Positions 53,673-62,312 are shown, counted from the stretch's first letter. The stretch: 64,000 bases of DNA from WHSW01 sp963846565 (GCA_963846565.1 CAWJWL010000003.1:62001-126000); one strand, 5' to 3'. Notes: generated by a model not told the origin, from the sequence alone. A program made the numbers and translations.

Positions 53673-54728
53673 ATGACTGACACCCCACCGCTCTTGGAGT
53701 CCCTGCTCAGCACCCCGGCGCCGTCCGGATACGAGGCGCCGGCGAGCGCGATCTGGCGCGAAGCGGCGGCGTTCGCGGAGCTTGATACCGACGGACTCGG
53801 CTCGACGATCGCGATGATCGGCGAGGAGGACGCGCGGCCGCTGGTGGCCGTCTTCGGCCACATCGACGAGATCGGCCTCAACGTCACTCACGTCGACGAG
53901 AAGGGCTTCGTCTACTTCGGTCCGGTCGGCGGCTGGGATCCCCAGATCCTCGTCGGTCAGCGAGTGACGATCGAGACCCGCGACGGCTCCGTCCTCGGGG
54001 TCGTCGGCCGCAAGGCGATCCACGTGCTCGACCCCGATCAGCGCAAGAAGGCGGTCGAGCTCAAGGGCCTTCATATCGACATCGGCGCCGAGGACCGTGA
54101 GCGGGCGCTCGAGCTGGTGCGTATCGGCGACCCGGCCGTGATCGCCACGGAGCCCGTGCGCGTAGACGGAAGCCGCCTGGTCTCGCGCTCGATGGACAAC
54201 CGCCTCGGCGCCTACGTCGCGCTCGAGTCGCTCCGTCGGGTGCACGAGCGCGGCAACCTGATCGGCCGCATGGCCGGCGTGGCGACCGCGCAGGAGGAGG
54301 TCGGCCTGAACGGCGCCGGCACGAGCGCCTTCGCCGTCCGGCCCGACGTCGGGATCGCCGTCGACGTCACCCACGCCACCGATGCGCCGGGTATGGATGA
54401 GAAGGAGCTCGGCAGCCACGGCTTCGGCACCGGCCCGGTGATCGGACGCGGCTCGACCCTCTCGCCGAAGGTCTTCGAGCTGCTGGTCGAGACGGCCGAG
54501 CGACTCGAGATCGACTACACGATCGCCGCCTCGGGCCGGCGCACGGCCACCGACGCCGACGCCGTGCAGATCTCGCGCTCGGGCATCCCGGCCGGGCTCG
54601 TCAGCATCCCGCTCCGCTACATGCACTCGCCGGTCGAGATGGTCGACCTCGACGACCTCGAGGCGACGATCGAGCTCGTCGCCGGCTTCGCCGAGTCGCT
54701 CCCAGCGGACATCGACCTGAGCCGCTGA
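53673..54728 (+). CDS. M42 family metallopeptidase
   Basis: 351 residues. Dinuclear zinc aminopeptidase related to glutamyl/lysyl aminopeptidase: FGHIDEIGL (metal His/Asp), SMDNRLGAYV (bridging Asp), ATAQEEVGLNGAGTSAF (catalytic and metal Glu), ALDVTHATDAPG-like VDVTHATDAP, and IPLRYMHSPVEMVDLDD supplies the last His. The PDZ-like inserted domain lies between. Cytoplasmic tetrahedral-particle enzyme family. Confidence 0.95.
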   Translation: MTDTPPLLESLLSTPAPSGYEAPASAIWREAAAFAELDTDGLGSTIAMIGEEDARPLVAVFGHIDEIGLNVTHVDEKGFVYFGPVGGWDPQILVGQRVTIETRDGSVLGVVGRKAIHVLDPDQRKKAVELKGLHIDIGAEDRERALELVRIGDPAVIATEPVRVDGSRLVSRSMDNRLGAYVALESLRRVHERGNLIGRMAGVATAQEEVGLNGAGTSAFAVRPDVGIAVDVTHATDAPGMDEKELGSHGFGTGPVIGRGSTLSPKVFELLVETAERLEIDYTIAASGRRTATDADAVQISRSGIPAGLVSIPLRYMHSPVEMVDLDDLEATIELVAGFAESLPADIDLSR

Positions 54729-54735
54729 GCGGCTC
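54719..54735 (+). terminator. Hairpin over the M42 stop codon
   Basis: Perfect 7 bp arms GAGCCGC (54719-54725) and GCGGCTC (54729-54735) with the TGA stop as the loop. Lies 10 bp before the convergent PEBP stop. No U tract. Confidence 0.4.
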
Positions 54736-54744
54736 CAGGGAGCT

Positions 54745-55377
54745 CTAGAGCATGTCCGCGTTGAGGGTGTAGATCCCGACGACCTCGCCCTGGTCGAGGA
54801 CGTGACCCTCCATCGCCTCGCGAACGTGATCGAGGCGGAAGTCCCCATCGAGCTCGAGGCTGGGGACGTCGAGCGCGTGAACGACGAAGTGGTAGTGATG
54901 TAGGCGCTCGTCGTTGAAGGGCGGGAACGGGCCGTCGTAGCCACCGTAGGTGCCACCCATGTCCGGGTCGCCCTCGAACGCGTCGGTGTAGCTCGACGCG
55001 CCCGTCACCCCGTGCTCGGTCTCCCCGGTGGGCTTCCCGCCCGGCGTGATCCCGTCGGACCCCGCCCCCTCCGGGAGCTCGGTCACGTCCGGGGCGATGT
55101 CGACGAGCAGCCAGTGGGTGAAGTCCTGGCGCGGCGCGTCCTCGGCGATCGTCTTGTCAGCCTGATTCGCGTCGGTGAAGTCCGCCGGGACGTCGGGGTC
55201 GTAGACCGTGAGGGCGAATGACTGCGTGCCCTCCGGCGCGCCGGACCAGCGCAGGTGCGGGCTGCGGTTGCCGCCCTCGGGCTTCGCCTGACCATTGCCG
55301 TCCGGCAGGCCGAAAGCGTGCTCATCGGGAACCCGCTCGCCGTGATCGAAGCTGTCCGACTCGACCGTCAACGCCAT
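54745..55377 (-). CDS. YbhB/YbcL family Raf kinase inhibitor-like protein
   Basis: 210 residues. PEBP fold: FALTVYDPDVPADF (DPDxP), FTHWLLVDI (the H-W/conserved anion site) and YGGYDGPFPP followed by HHYHFVVHALDVPSLEL. Bacterial PEBPs bind phospholipid or phosphate groups; function in bacteria is unclear. A sigma-B-like GAAT-15-GGGTAC stands upstream. Start ATG 55377 with GAGGAGG in front. Confidence 0.92.
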   Translation of the reverse strand: MALTVESDSFDHGERVPDEHAFGLPDGNGQAKPEGGNRSPHLRWSGAPEGTQSFALTVYDPDVPADFTDANQADKTIAEDAPRQDFTHWLLVDIAPDVTELPEGAGSDGITPGGKPTGETEHGVTGASSYTDAFEGDPDMGGTYGGYDGPFPPFNDERLHHYHFVVHALDVPSLELDGDFRLDHVREAMEGHVLDQGEVVGIYTLNADML

Positions 55378-55414
55378 CTCTTCCTCCTCGTCGCTGAAAC
55401 GCGGCGGAGTCTAT

Positions 55415-55439
55415 GTACCCCTTATCGGCGGCGTGATTC
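55415..55439 (-). promoter_or_regulatory. Sigma-B-like promoter of PEBP gene
   Basis: Minus strand GAAT (55439-55436), 15 bp, GGGTAC (55420-55415). GGGTAC is the preferred actinobacterial sigma-B -10. Predicted leader about 30 nt. Confidence 0.55.
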
Positions 55440-56073
55440 AGCAGCCGGCCATCGGGTCCGTTCCGGGCACGGGGACCGCGGGCGTGCACTCGACCCACGC
55501 GAGCCGCGTCACCGTGTCACCCACGGGCGCGTCCACGTCGAGGCAGTACGTGCCCATCGTCCGGCGAGTCACCTCCTCGGCTCGCCCAACCGAAACGATG
55601 TTGCGCTCGAGCGCGCACGAGCCCGGATCGAGGACATGGACCCCCGTTCTGATCCAGTAGGTGTAGCTCGCGGGCGGACCGGTCCCATCGCCACCGACCT
55701 CGCCGTCGACTTCCTGCTCGCTGCTGCCCCCGCAGCCGGTGACGCCGTTGGTCCAGCTCACCTCGAGCAGGCCAAGTGCACCGATATCGAGGCAACCGGT
55801 GGTTTCTTGGACCAGGGCCGTCAGGGACGCCGGGTCGAGCAGGTTGCTGATCTCGCTCGCGAGGACCATCTTGGACATCCGATACGCGGCGGCGTCGAGG
55901 CCGGCATCCGCTGCGGCGAGCGCTCTGACCGAGAGGCGATCGCGGGTTGAGCGATCAACGCTGTGAGTTGCGAGCACGATTGCGACCGCGCCGAACCCGA
56001 GCACGATCAGGATCACCGACAGGGCCAGCGGAACCGCGTACCCATCCTCTTGGCGAGCGAGCCTCCTGATCAT
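55438..56073 (-). CDS. PilX-like minor pilin
   Basis: 211 residues. N-terminal QEDGYAVPLALSVILIVLGF hydrophobic helix preceded by a short basic leader, then SVDRSTRDRLSVRALAAADA, the PilX/PilW-like N-terminal pattern, and a C-terminal domain with several Cys (TTGCLDIG, VTGCGGSS, DPGSCALE, MGTYCLD) suggesting disulfides. Membrane-inserted pseudopilin of the type IV pilus or a T2SS-like system. Overlaps the PilV-like gene by 4 bp (ATGA at 56070-56073). Confidence 0.8.
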   Translation of the reverse strand: MIRRLARQEDGYAVPLALSVILIVLGFGAVAIVLATHSVDRSTRDRLSVRALAAADAGLDAAAYRMSKMVLASEISNLLDPASLTALVQETTGCLDIGALGLLEVSWTNGVTGCGGSSEQEVDGEVGGDGTGPPASYTYWIRTGVHVLDPGSCALERNIVSVGRAEEVTRRTMGTYCLDVDAPVGDTVTRLAWVECTPAVPVPGTDPMAGC

Positions 56074-57227
56074 GGTCCGGTGAAGAGGCTGGAGTCGGGG
56101 TCGCTAACGATCGTGGAGGCCCAGACGGGCTTGCTCGGGCCGGCCGACGTGCGCTCGTCCAGCACGACCGCGACCGTCACCCGCTTTGTGTTGTGCGTGG
56201 TGTCGAAGGGCTCAATCTCGCCGAGCGATGCGATCAGCTCGTCGAGATCGTTCGCGATCTCGCTGACGTTGATTTCCAGGTTGACTTCGGCAATCGCCGC
56301 GAGGAGCTCGTTATAGGCAACCTGGGCCTGGCCGAGGCAAATCGGGATTCCCAGGATGTTGAGAAGGCAGGGGTGATCCTCGTAGTACTCGAGGGCGGCG
56401 TCGAGCGCCTCAAGCGCCTCCGCGACCTCGCCTTCGAAGAGGAAGGAGTTTTGGAGGGCGTTGAGCGGCTCCAGGTTCATGTCGCAGGGATCGATCTCCA
56501 ACGTTGCGATTCGGTCGATCTCGTCTTGGAGGCCGGTCAGGCCCCCGCTCAGAGCCGTGATCGCCTGATTCAGTCGGGCCTTGACCCCATTGAGCGAGGT
56601 CTTGAGCGAGTTGAGGATCCCAACGGCCGGGAGCAGTGCAATCACATCGTCGAGGATGCCCCCGGGAAGCAGCAGCGCCTCCATCAGGCTCGGTGTGATG
56701 CCGACCAGTGCATCGAGACTGCCCTCGAGCCCGGCGGTGAGAGTGCTGAGGTCTGCCAGCACGCACTCCTCATCGCGCCAACTGACGAAGCGGTAGATCG
56801 TCATCCCTGGACCGCCACCGCCCGTGGCGCCGGAGGATGCAGGCGTGTAAGGGGAGATCCCGCGATTCGGGGTCTCCGACATGACCATCTCTTCGGCACC
56901 CTCAGCCTCGTTCCACGCGAACTGGTACTCCGGATAGGTGCCGCTGATCCGCTCAATGGGATCGCCCGCCGCTCCGGATGGACTCCAGCCCTCGGCGTTG
57001 TTGATCGCGAGCTCGTTGTACGGGAGCTCGCGGATCCGCTCGAGCTCGGCCTGGGCGCGCTCGGCGGCGATCTGCTGGCGCTCGCCCGTCGCCGATTCGT
57101 GCCCGGAGCTCTCGAAGATCCCGATGCTGCCGAGCATCCCGATCAGCAGAAGCAGTCCCGCAACGAGCCCCTCGACCAGGGTGAAGCCGGCCTCGTTCGT
57201 GAGTCGGTGTCTCGCTCGGCCTAACAC
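56070..57227 (-). CDS. PilV-like pseudopilin with a large helical insertion
   Basis: 385 residues from GTG 57227. Class III-type prepilin leader NEAGFTLVEGLVAGLLLLIG (cleavage after G, Phe+1, Glu+5). After about residue 130 there is a 220-residue Leu/Ala/Glu/Asp-rich helical region (DVIALLPAVGILNSLKTSLN, GLTGLQDEIDRIATLEIDPC, AALEYYEDHPCLLNILGIPI) before a last beta segment KRVTVAVVLDERTS. Typical PilV proteins are about 150-200 residues, so this insertion is unusual. The GTG overlaps the PilW stop, supporting the start. Confidence 0.82.
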   Translation of the reverse strand: MLGRARHRLTNEAGFTLVEGLVAGLLLLIGMLGSIGIFESSGHESATGERQQIAAERAQAELERIRELPYNELAINNAEGWSPSGAAGDPIERISGTYPEYQFAWNEAEGAEEMVMSETPNRGISPYTPASSGATGGGGPGMTIYRFVSWRDEECVLADLSTLTAGLEGSLDALVGITPSLMEALLLPGGILDDVIALLPAVGILNSLKTSLNGVKARLNQAITALSGGLTGLQDEIDRIATLEIDPCDMNLEPLNALQNSFLFEGEVAEALEALDAALEYYEDHPCLLNILGIPICLGQAQVAYNELLAAIAEVNLEINVSEIANDLDELIASLGEIEPFDTTHNTKRVTVAVVLDERTSAGPSKPVWASTIVSDPDSSLFTGP

Positions 57228-57814
57228 GGCGGGTTCATCACCCCGGGCGTCTCGGAGCAGTTGCGCGGCGTCACCGAGGAGGCGAGGACGATCGGGTTCT
57301 GCGCGCGCTCTTGGTCGAGAGACAAGCTGAGCGAGAGGGTGCGATCGGCAACATCGACTCCGGCGACATCGCTGGCGCTCACGCGCGCAAACACGTTCGG
57401 CTCCGTGACGCCCTCGACCAGCAGGCGCGAGGCGCCCGACGACAGCGTGATCCGCGAACACGAGCCGGTCGGGGTTCCACCGACGCACTGGTAGCTGACG
57501 GCCTCAGCCCCCCCGGTCGGCGTCCGCACGGTGGCATCGACGCGCTGGGAGCTGACGTACGTGACGGCCTGCGCATCGCGCAGTTCGGCGACCATCGCAT
57601 GAAGCCCGTTGCGGGCCGCGTCGGTGGTCGAAACCCGCTCCTCCTGCGTTTGCCACTGACGGGTGCTGATCAGGATGAAGGCCATCACGGCAACGGCGAT
57701 GATCCCCGCAACCACCACGCCAACCGTGAGCTCGGGCAGCATGAAGCCGCCGCTTTCGCGGCATCGTCCAAGCAGCGCTCGGGCACGGCGACGCACGGTG
57801 AGTCCCACACCCAT
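57221..57814 (-). CDS. PilW-like minor pilin
   Basis: 197 residues. Basic leader, then prepilin site SGGFMLPELTVGVVVAGIIA (G, Phe+1, Glu+5) and a beta-rich C-terminal domain with Cys pairs (QCVGGTPTGSCSR, RNCSETPG ... PPC). Overlaps the PilV-like gene by 7 bp. The three pilin genes (PilW, PilV, PilX) form one operon downstream of the M24 peptidase, 63 bp away; no assembly ATPase or prepilin peptidase is in the window. Confidence 0.85.
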   Translation of the reverse strand: MGVGLTVRRRARALLGRCRESGGFMLPELTVGVVVAGIIAVAVMAFILISTRQWQTQEERVSTTDAARNGLHAMVAELRDAQAVTYVSSQRVDATVRTPTGGAEAVSYQCVGGTPTGSCSRITLSSGASRLLVEGVTEPNVFARVSASDVAGVDVADRTLSLSLSLDQERAQNPIVLASSVTPRNCSETPGVMNPPC

Positions 57815-57877
57815 CCATCGGCCCCCGATTTGGCTTACTTGAGCCCCAGGACGCCAATCTGGACGGCCCGAGCACGG

Positions 57878-58984
57878 CTATCCGACGATCGTGAGCTCCT
57901 TCGACAGCCCGCTGAGGTTGCGATAGCCATCCTCGGTCACGATCACCAGGTCCTCGATCCGCACGCCGAAGCGCCCGCTGAGGTAGACACCGGGCTCGAC
58001 CGTAACCGCGTCGCCCGCCTCGAGCACGTCCTCGGAGCGCTGGCCCAGCCGCGGCGCCTCGTGGACCTCGAGCCCGACGCCGTGGCCGAGTCCGTGGCCG
58101 AAGGCGTCGCCGTGACCGCCGTCGCGGATCATCGAGCGCGCGATCTCATCCGCGGCCGCCCCCGGTACCCCCGCGCGGATGCCCTCGAGGGCGGCGGCCT
58201 GCGCGGCGCGAACGAGCTCGTAGACCTCGCGCGCCTCGGCGTCGATCTCGCCGACGCCGAAGGTGCGGGTGCAGTCGGAGCAGTAGCCGTCCAGGAGCGC
58301 CCCCATGTCGTAGACGACCAGATCCCCGGCCCGGACCTCGCGCTCGGAGGGCTCGGCGTGCGGGAGCGCGCCGTTCTCGCCGGCGGCGACGATCGACTTG
58401 AACGAGGGCTCGGCGCCGAGCTCGCGGATGTGGGCCTCGGTCGCGGCGGCGATCTCGCGCTCGGTCCGCCCGGCGAAGCCACGCTCGATCGCGAATCGGT
58501 AGGCCTCGTCGGCGAGCTTCGCAGCTTCGGCGATCGCCTCTTGCTCGCGTTCGTCCTTGTGGCGCCGTAGGCGCTCGGCGAGCCCGCCGGCCGGCACCAG
58601 CTCGACCCCCTCCGGAACGCTCTCCTCGAGCTTTCGCAGGCTCGCGACGCTGGTGAGCGCGTCGTCGAAGCCGACCCGGCCGGCGAGGTGGGAGGCGAGC
58701 TCGGGAAGCAGGCGCTGGACCGCGATCGCCCGCTCGAAGCTCTCCTCCACCTGGCGCTCGGCCCGCTCGACGTAGCGGAAGTCGGTGATGAACGTTCGCG
58801 TCTCGGGGCCGACGACGGCGAGTCCGCTGGTCCCGGTGAAGCCGGTGAGCCAGCGCACGTTCGCGATCGCGTCCGGTCCCGAGTCACCGGGCCGAACGAG
58901 ATCGCCGATGATCAGCTGGTCGAGGCCGTCGGCAACCGCGAGGTCGGCGAGGCGTTCGGCGCGGTCGGGGGTCGCCGCGCTCAT
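57878..58984 (-). CDS. M24 family Xaa-Pro aminopeptidase/dipeptidase
   Basis: 368 residues. Creatinase N-domain then the pita-bread catalytic domain with metal ligands: VYDMGALLDGYCSDCTRTFG (two Asp), GHGLGHGVGLEVHEAPRLG (His), VTVEPGVYLSGRFGVRIEDL (two Glu). Cleaves peptides at Xaa-Pro bonds. ATG 58984 overlaps the aroQ stop; extending further upstream reads aroQ in another frame. The aroQ-pepQ-efp order is ancestral; here efp is 8.4 kb away. Confidence 0.95.
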   Translation of the reverse strand: MSAATPDRAERLADLAVADGLDQLIIGDLVRPGDSGPDAIANVRWLTGFTGTSGLAVVGPETRTFITDFRYVERAERQVEESFERAIAVQRLLPELASHLAGRVGFDDALTSVASLRKLEESVPEGVELVPAGGLAERLRRHKDEREQEAIAEAAKLADEAYRFAIERGFAGRTEREIAAATEAHIRELGAEPSFKSIVAAGENGALPHAEPSEREVRAGDLVVYDMGALLDGYCSDCTRTFGVGEIDAEAREVYELVRAAQAAALEGIRAGVPGAAADEIARSMIRDGGHGDAFGHGLGHGVGLEVHEAPRLGQRSEDVLEAGDAVTVEPGVYLSGRFGVRIEDLVIVTEDGYRNLSGLSKELTIVG

Positions 58985-59433
58985 ACGCCTAGCTCCTTCG
59001 CCACGATCTCGAGGCCCTCGCGATAGCCCTCGGCCCCCTTGCCCGTGACCCGCCCGATCACGAGCCCTTCGAGCACCGACTGGCGGCGCCACTCGTCGCG
59101 CTCATCGACGTTCGACAGGTGGACCTCCACCGCCGGCAACCCGGCGATCTCGAGCGCGTCGCGGATCGCCCAGCTGTAATGGGTCCAGGCACCAGGGTTG
59201 AGAACGACGGCGTCGGCGCGCTCCGGGAGGCGGTGCAGGTACTCGACGAACGCGCCCTCGTAGTTGGTCTGGAAGAACGCCGCCTCGAGGTCGAGCTCGC
59301 GTGCGTAGCGGCGGATCTGAGTCTGCAGCTCGGCGAGCTTGAGCGTTCCGTAGTGCTCCGGGTCACGCCGGCCGAGCATGTCGAGGTTGACGCCGTGGAG
59401 CACCTCTACCCGGTTCTGCGCCGTGGCCATCAT
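58981..59433 (-). CDS. aroQ: Type II 3-dehydroquinate dehydratase
   Basis: 150 residues. Third step of the shikimate pathway. The family sites are LHGVNLDMLGRRDPEHYGTL (catalytic Tyr and the active-site loop; the usual NGPNLN start reads HGVNLD), FFQTNYEGAFVEYLH, LNPGAWTHYSWAIRDAL and VEVHLSNVDERDEWRRQSVL. Dodecameric cytoplasmic enzyme. Overlaps the aroKB gene (59430-59433) and the M24 peptidase. Confidence 0.94.
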   Translation of the reverse strand: MMATAQNRVEVLHGVNLDMLGRRDPEHYGTLKLAELQTQIRRYARELDLEAAFFQTNYEGAFVEYLHRLPERADAVVLNPGAWTHYSWAIRDALEIAGLPAVEVHLSNVDERDEWRRQSVLEGLVIGRVTGKGAEGYREGLEIVAKELGV

Positions 59434-60954
59434 CCGACGAGCTCCTCGATCGCGGCTCGAACCTGATCGTCGGCGACCAGCTGACCGGTCCGCGGCTCGC
59501 CTGGCCGCTCGAGGAGGACGAAGCCGACGCCGGCCTCGGTCCGCTTCTTGTCGCGCGCGAGAGCCGCGAGCGCGTCCTCGAGGGAAACCGCCGGGTCGAG
59601 CATGGTCGGGAGGCCGTGGCGATCGAGCAGCCCGAGGACCTCTGCTCGGAGCTCCTCGGCGCCGGAGAGCCGCAGCGCCGCGAGCAGGCCGAGGCCAACG
59701 GCCTCACCGTGGCGATAGCGGGTGTAACCGCTCGCCGCCTCGATCCCGTGCCCGACGGTGTGGCCGAGGTTGAGGACGGCGCGCCGCCCCCGGTCCCGTT
59801 CGTCCTCGGCGACCACCTCGAGCTTCGTCCGCGCGCAGGCGAAGACCAAGTCGTCGAGCGCCCCCGGGTCGAGCTCCTCGGTCGCGCGCACGCGCTCCCA
59901 GAGCTCGCCTCCCGCGATCAGGCCCGTCTTCAGCACCTCGACGAAGCCGGCGCGGAGCTCGGCCTCGGGCAGGGTCGCGAGCGTCGCCGTGTCGGCGATC
60001 ACCGCCGCGGGCTGGTGGTAGGCCCCGGCGTAGTTCTTCGCCTCCGGCAGATCGACCCCGGTCTTCCCGCCGTAGGCGGAGTCGACCTGGGCGACCAGCG
60101 TCGTCGGCAGCTGGATCACCGGGACGCCGCGCTGGTAGATCGCCGCGCAGAACCCGGCGAGGTCGCCGACGACCCCGCCGCCGAGGGCAAGCAGCTCGTC
60201 CTCGCGGGTCATCCCGAGACGGGCCAGCTCGCGCAGCACGCGCTCCACCTCCGCCAGGGACTTGGCCCGCTCGCCCGCCGCGACCGAGACCTCGCCGCCA
60301 AGGCGGCCGAGCGAGTCCGTGTAGAGCGGGCCGACGTTCTCGTCGGTGACCAGGAACGGCCTGCCGTCGAGCTTCCACCTTCCCTTCGTGAGCAGGCCCG
60401 GTCCGACCAGCGCCGGGTACTCGCCCGAGGCGCTCCGCGCCCAGACCATCCGCACGCCGGGCTCGAGCTCGCGCAGCTTCTCCAAGGTCGGCAGCGCCCG
60501 CCTGAGCACGTCCTTGCGCGCCGGGACGACGGCGTCGGCCAGCCCGGCGTAGAGCGGGCGGCGCGATTCGTGAAGCTCCTGGAATGCGTCGCGGTCCCGG
60601 GCGAGCGGCCGGTCGGATTCCGCGACCCGCTCCCACGCGTCGTCGGCCCCGACGTCGAGCCACACCGTCAGGTGATCGGCGAGCCGCTCGCGGACGGTCT
60701 CCGATAGAACGCTCCCGCCGCCGAGCGCGATCGGGGCGCCGTTCGCGCGCGCGAGCAGCTCGGCGACGAACGCCTCCTCGCGGCGGCGAAACTCTCCCTC
60801 ACCCTCGCGCTCGAAGAACTCCGGGATGGGCATCCCGAGCTCGGCCTCGAGGAGCGCGTCGGAGTCGACCGGGTCGACGCCCTCGGCTGCCGCCGCGCGC
60901 GCCGCCTTGGTCTTACCGGCGCCCATGAAGCCGATGAAGACGATCGTCGCGCAT
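59430..60954 (-). CDS. aroKB: Fused shikimate kinase / 3-dehydroquinate synthase
   Basis: About 500 residues fusing two shikimate enzymes. N-terminal AroK domain with P-loop MGAGKT, DSDALLEAELG and LGGGSVLSE; C-terminal AroB domain with FLVTDENVGPLY, LLALGGGVVGDLAGFCAAIY, LPTTLVAQVDSAYGGKTGVD and NLGHTVGHGIEAA. The conserved strand TIVFIGFM precedes the P-loop but has no start codon in frame. An ATG at 60954 overlapping the aroC stop (TGATG) is one base out of frame with it: removal of one base near 60948 would give MRTIVFIGFM. The in-frame ATG at 60926 would truncate the first strand. Confidence 0.9.
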
Positions 60955-62120
60955 CAGCGTCTCCAGTCGATCCGCCGCTTGTAGGCCTCGAGTGCGGCGA
61001 GCACGTCGTCGATGTGGTCGCCGCCGAACTTCTCCCGGTAGGCGGCCGCGAGCACCAGCGCGACCATCGCCTCGGCCACAACCCCCGCCGCCGGGACGAC
61101 GGTCGAGTCGGTGCGCTCGCGCATCGCCTGCGCCGGCTCCTTGGTCTCGGTGTCGACCGAGCGCAGCGGCTTGGTCAAAGTCGAGATCGGCTTCATCGCG
61201 CCGCGGACGATCAGCGGCTCGCCGTTCGACATGCCGCCCTCCACCCCGCCCGCGCGGTTGGTCTCGCGGTGATACCCGCGCTCCTCATTCCAGAAGATCT
61301 CGTCGTGGGACTCTGAGCCGGGCAAGGTGGCGACCTCCCATGCCTCGCCGACCGAGACGCCCTTGACCGCCTGGATCGAGACGACGGCGTGCGCGAGGCG
61401 GCCGTCGAGGCGCTCGTCCCAGGCGACGTGCGAGCCGAGTCCGGGGACGACGCCGAAGGCGCGCACCTCGAAGATCCCGCCGAGGCTCTCGTTCGCCTTG
61501 CGCAGCCGGTTGATCTCCTCGACCATCGCGTCTCCGCCTCGGGGTCGAGGGTGCGGACGGGCGAGTCGTCGACGCCGTCGAAATCCTCCGGCGTGAGCTC
61601 GGGCCGCTCGGCGGCGGCGACCGAGGCGATCCGCAGCACGTGGCTGTGAACGCTGACCCCGAGCGCGCGCAGGAACTCCTTCGCGATCGCGCCGGAGGCA
61701 ACGCGCGCGGCGGTCTCCCGCGCGCGAGGCTCGCTCGAGCACGTTGCGGACGTCTGAGTGGCCGAACTTCTGCGAGCCGACCAGGTCGGCGTGGCCGGGG
61801 CGCGGGAGATGCGATTCCTCGACCTCGGCCTCGACCGGCCACGGGTTCATCCGCTCCTCCCAGTTGGCGTAGTCGCGGTTCGCAACCAGGAGGGCGATCG
61901 GGCTCCCGAGCGTACGCCCGTGGCGGATCCCGGAGCGGACCTCGACCGAGTCGGTCTCGATCTTCATCCGCCCGCCGCGGCCGTGGCCGAGCTGGCGGCG
62001 CGCCATCTCGCGATCGACACGCTCGCGGTCGAGCTCGAGGCCCGCGGGCAGCCCCTCGACGATCGCGACGAGCCCCGGCCCGTGCGACTCGCCCGCCGTG
62101 GTGAAGCGGAGCTGCGCCAT
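60954..62120 (-). CDS. aroC: Chorismate synthase with compensating frameshifts
   Basis: Starts MAQLRFTTAGESHGPGLVAI (ATG 62120) and ends at TGA 60954, 388 codons, the family length. Family blocks GESHGPG, GHGRGGRMKIETD, FGHSDVRNVLERAS, RAGGVEGGMSNGE and RERTDSTVVPAAGVVAE are present. Between about 61722 (one extra base in CGCGCG) and about 61528 (one base missing) roughly 65 residues are read out of frame; the right frame gives ETAARVASGAIAKEFLRALG and VLRIASVAAAERPELTPEDF. FMN-dependent enzyme of the last shikimate step. Confidence 0.92.
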   Translation of the reverse strand: MAQLRFTTAGESHGPGLVAIVEGLPAGLELDRERVDREMARRQLGHGRGGRMKIETDSVEVRSGIRHGRTLGSPIALLVANRDYANWEERMNPWPVEAEVEESHLPRPGHADLVGSQKFGHSDVRNVLERASRAGDRRARCLRRDREGVPARARGQRSQPRAADRLGRRRRAARAHAGGFRRRRRLARPHPRPRGGDAMVEEINRLRKANESLGGIFEVRAFGVVPGLGSHVAWDERLDGRLAHAVVSIQAVKGVSVGEAWEVATLPGSESHDEIFWNEERGYHRETNRAGGVEGGMSNGEPLIVRGAMKPISTLTKPLRSVDTETKEPAQAMRERTDSTVVPAAGVVAEAMVALVLAAAYREKFGGDHIDDVLAALEAYKRRIDWRR

Positions 62121-62121
62121 T

Positions 62122-62289
62122 AGATGGTCGACCCTGAATTGAGGTGCACCCGGGGGCGCACGGGACCGAGCTGGGCGTGGCCGGCGGGCGAAGGCCATGC
62201 CGGTGGGCATGGTCGAGTCCCGACGGGCGCGATCCAGGGACGGTATCCGTGCGTCATCCGGGTGCGCCTGAATTCAGGATCGGCCATCT
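62122..62289. repeat. 168 bp imperfect palindromic element, aroC leader
   Basis: Outer arms 62122-62153 and 62258-62289 are inverted copies, 28 of 32 bases matching. The middle holds a perfect 7 bp hairpin CCATGCC-GGTG-GGCATGG (62195-62212), almost exactly at the centre of symmetry. Each arm contains the dyad CCTGAATT(G/C)AGG (62133-62144, 62267-62278). It starts 1 bp upstream of the aroC ATG and ends 24 bp past the lipase stop. No SD precedes aroC. Possible operator pair, attenuator, or MITE-like element. Confidence 0.6.
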
Positions 62290-62312
62290 CAGGCGCAGAG
62301 ATTACGGACGCA

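Noticed and set aside
62194..62222. tRNA-like T-arm (GGTCGAGTCC) in the aroC leader
   Set aside because: One base short of a T-loop and no acceptor or anticodon stems; it belongs to the palindromic element.
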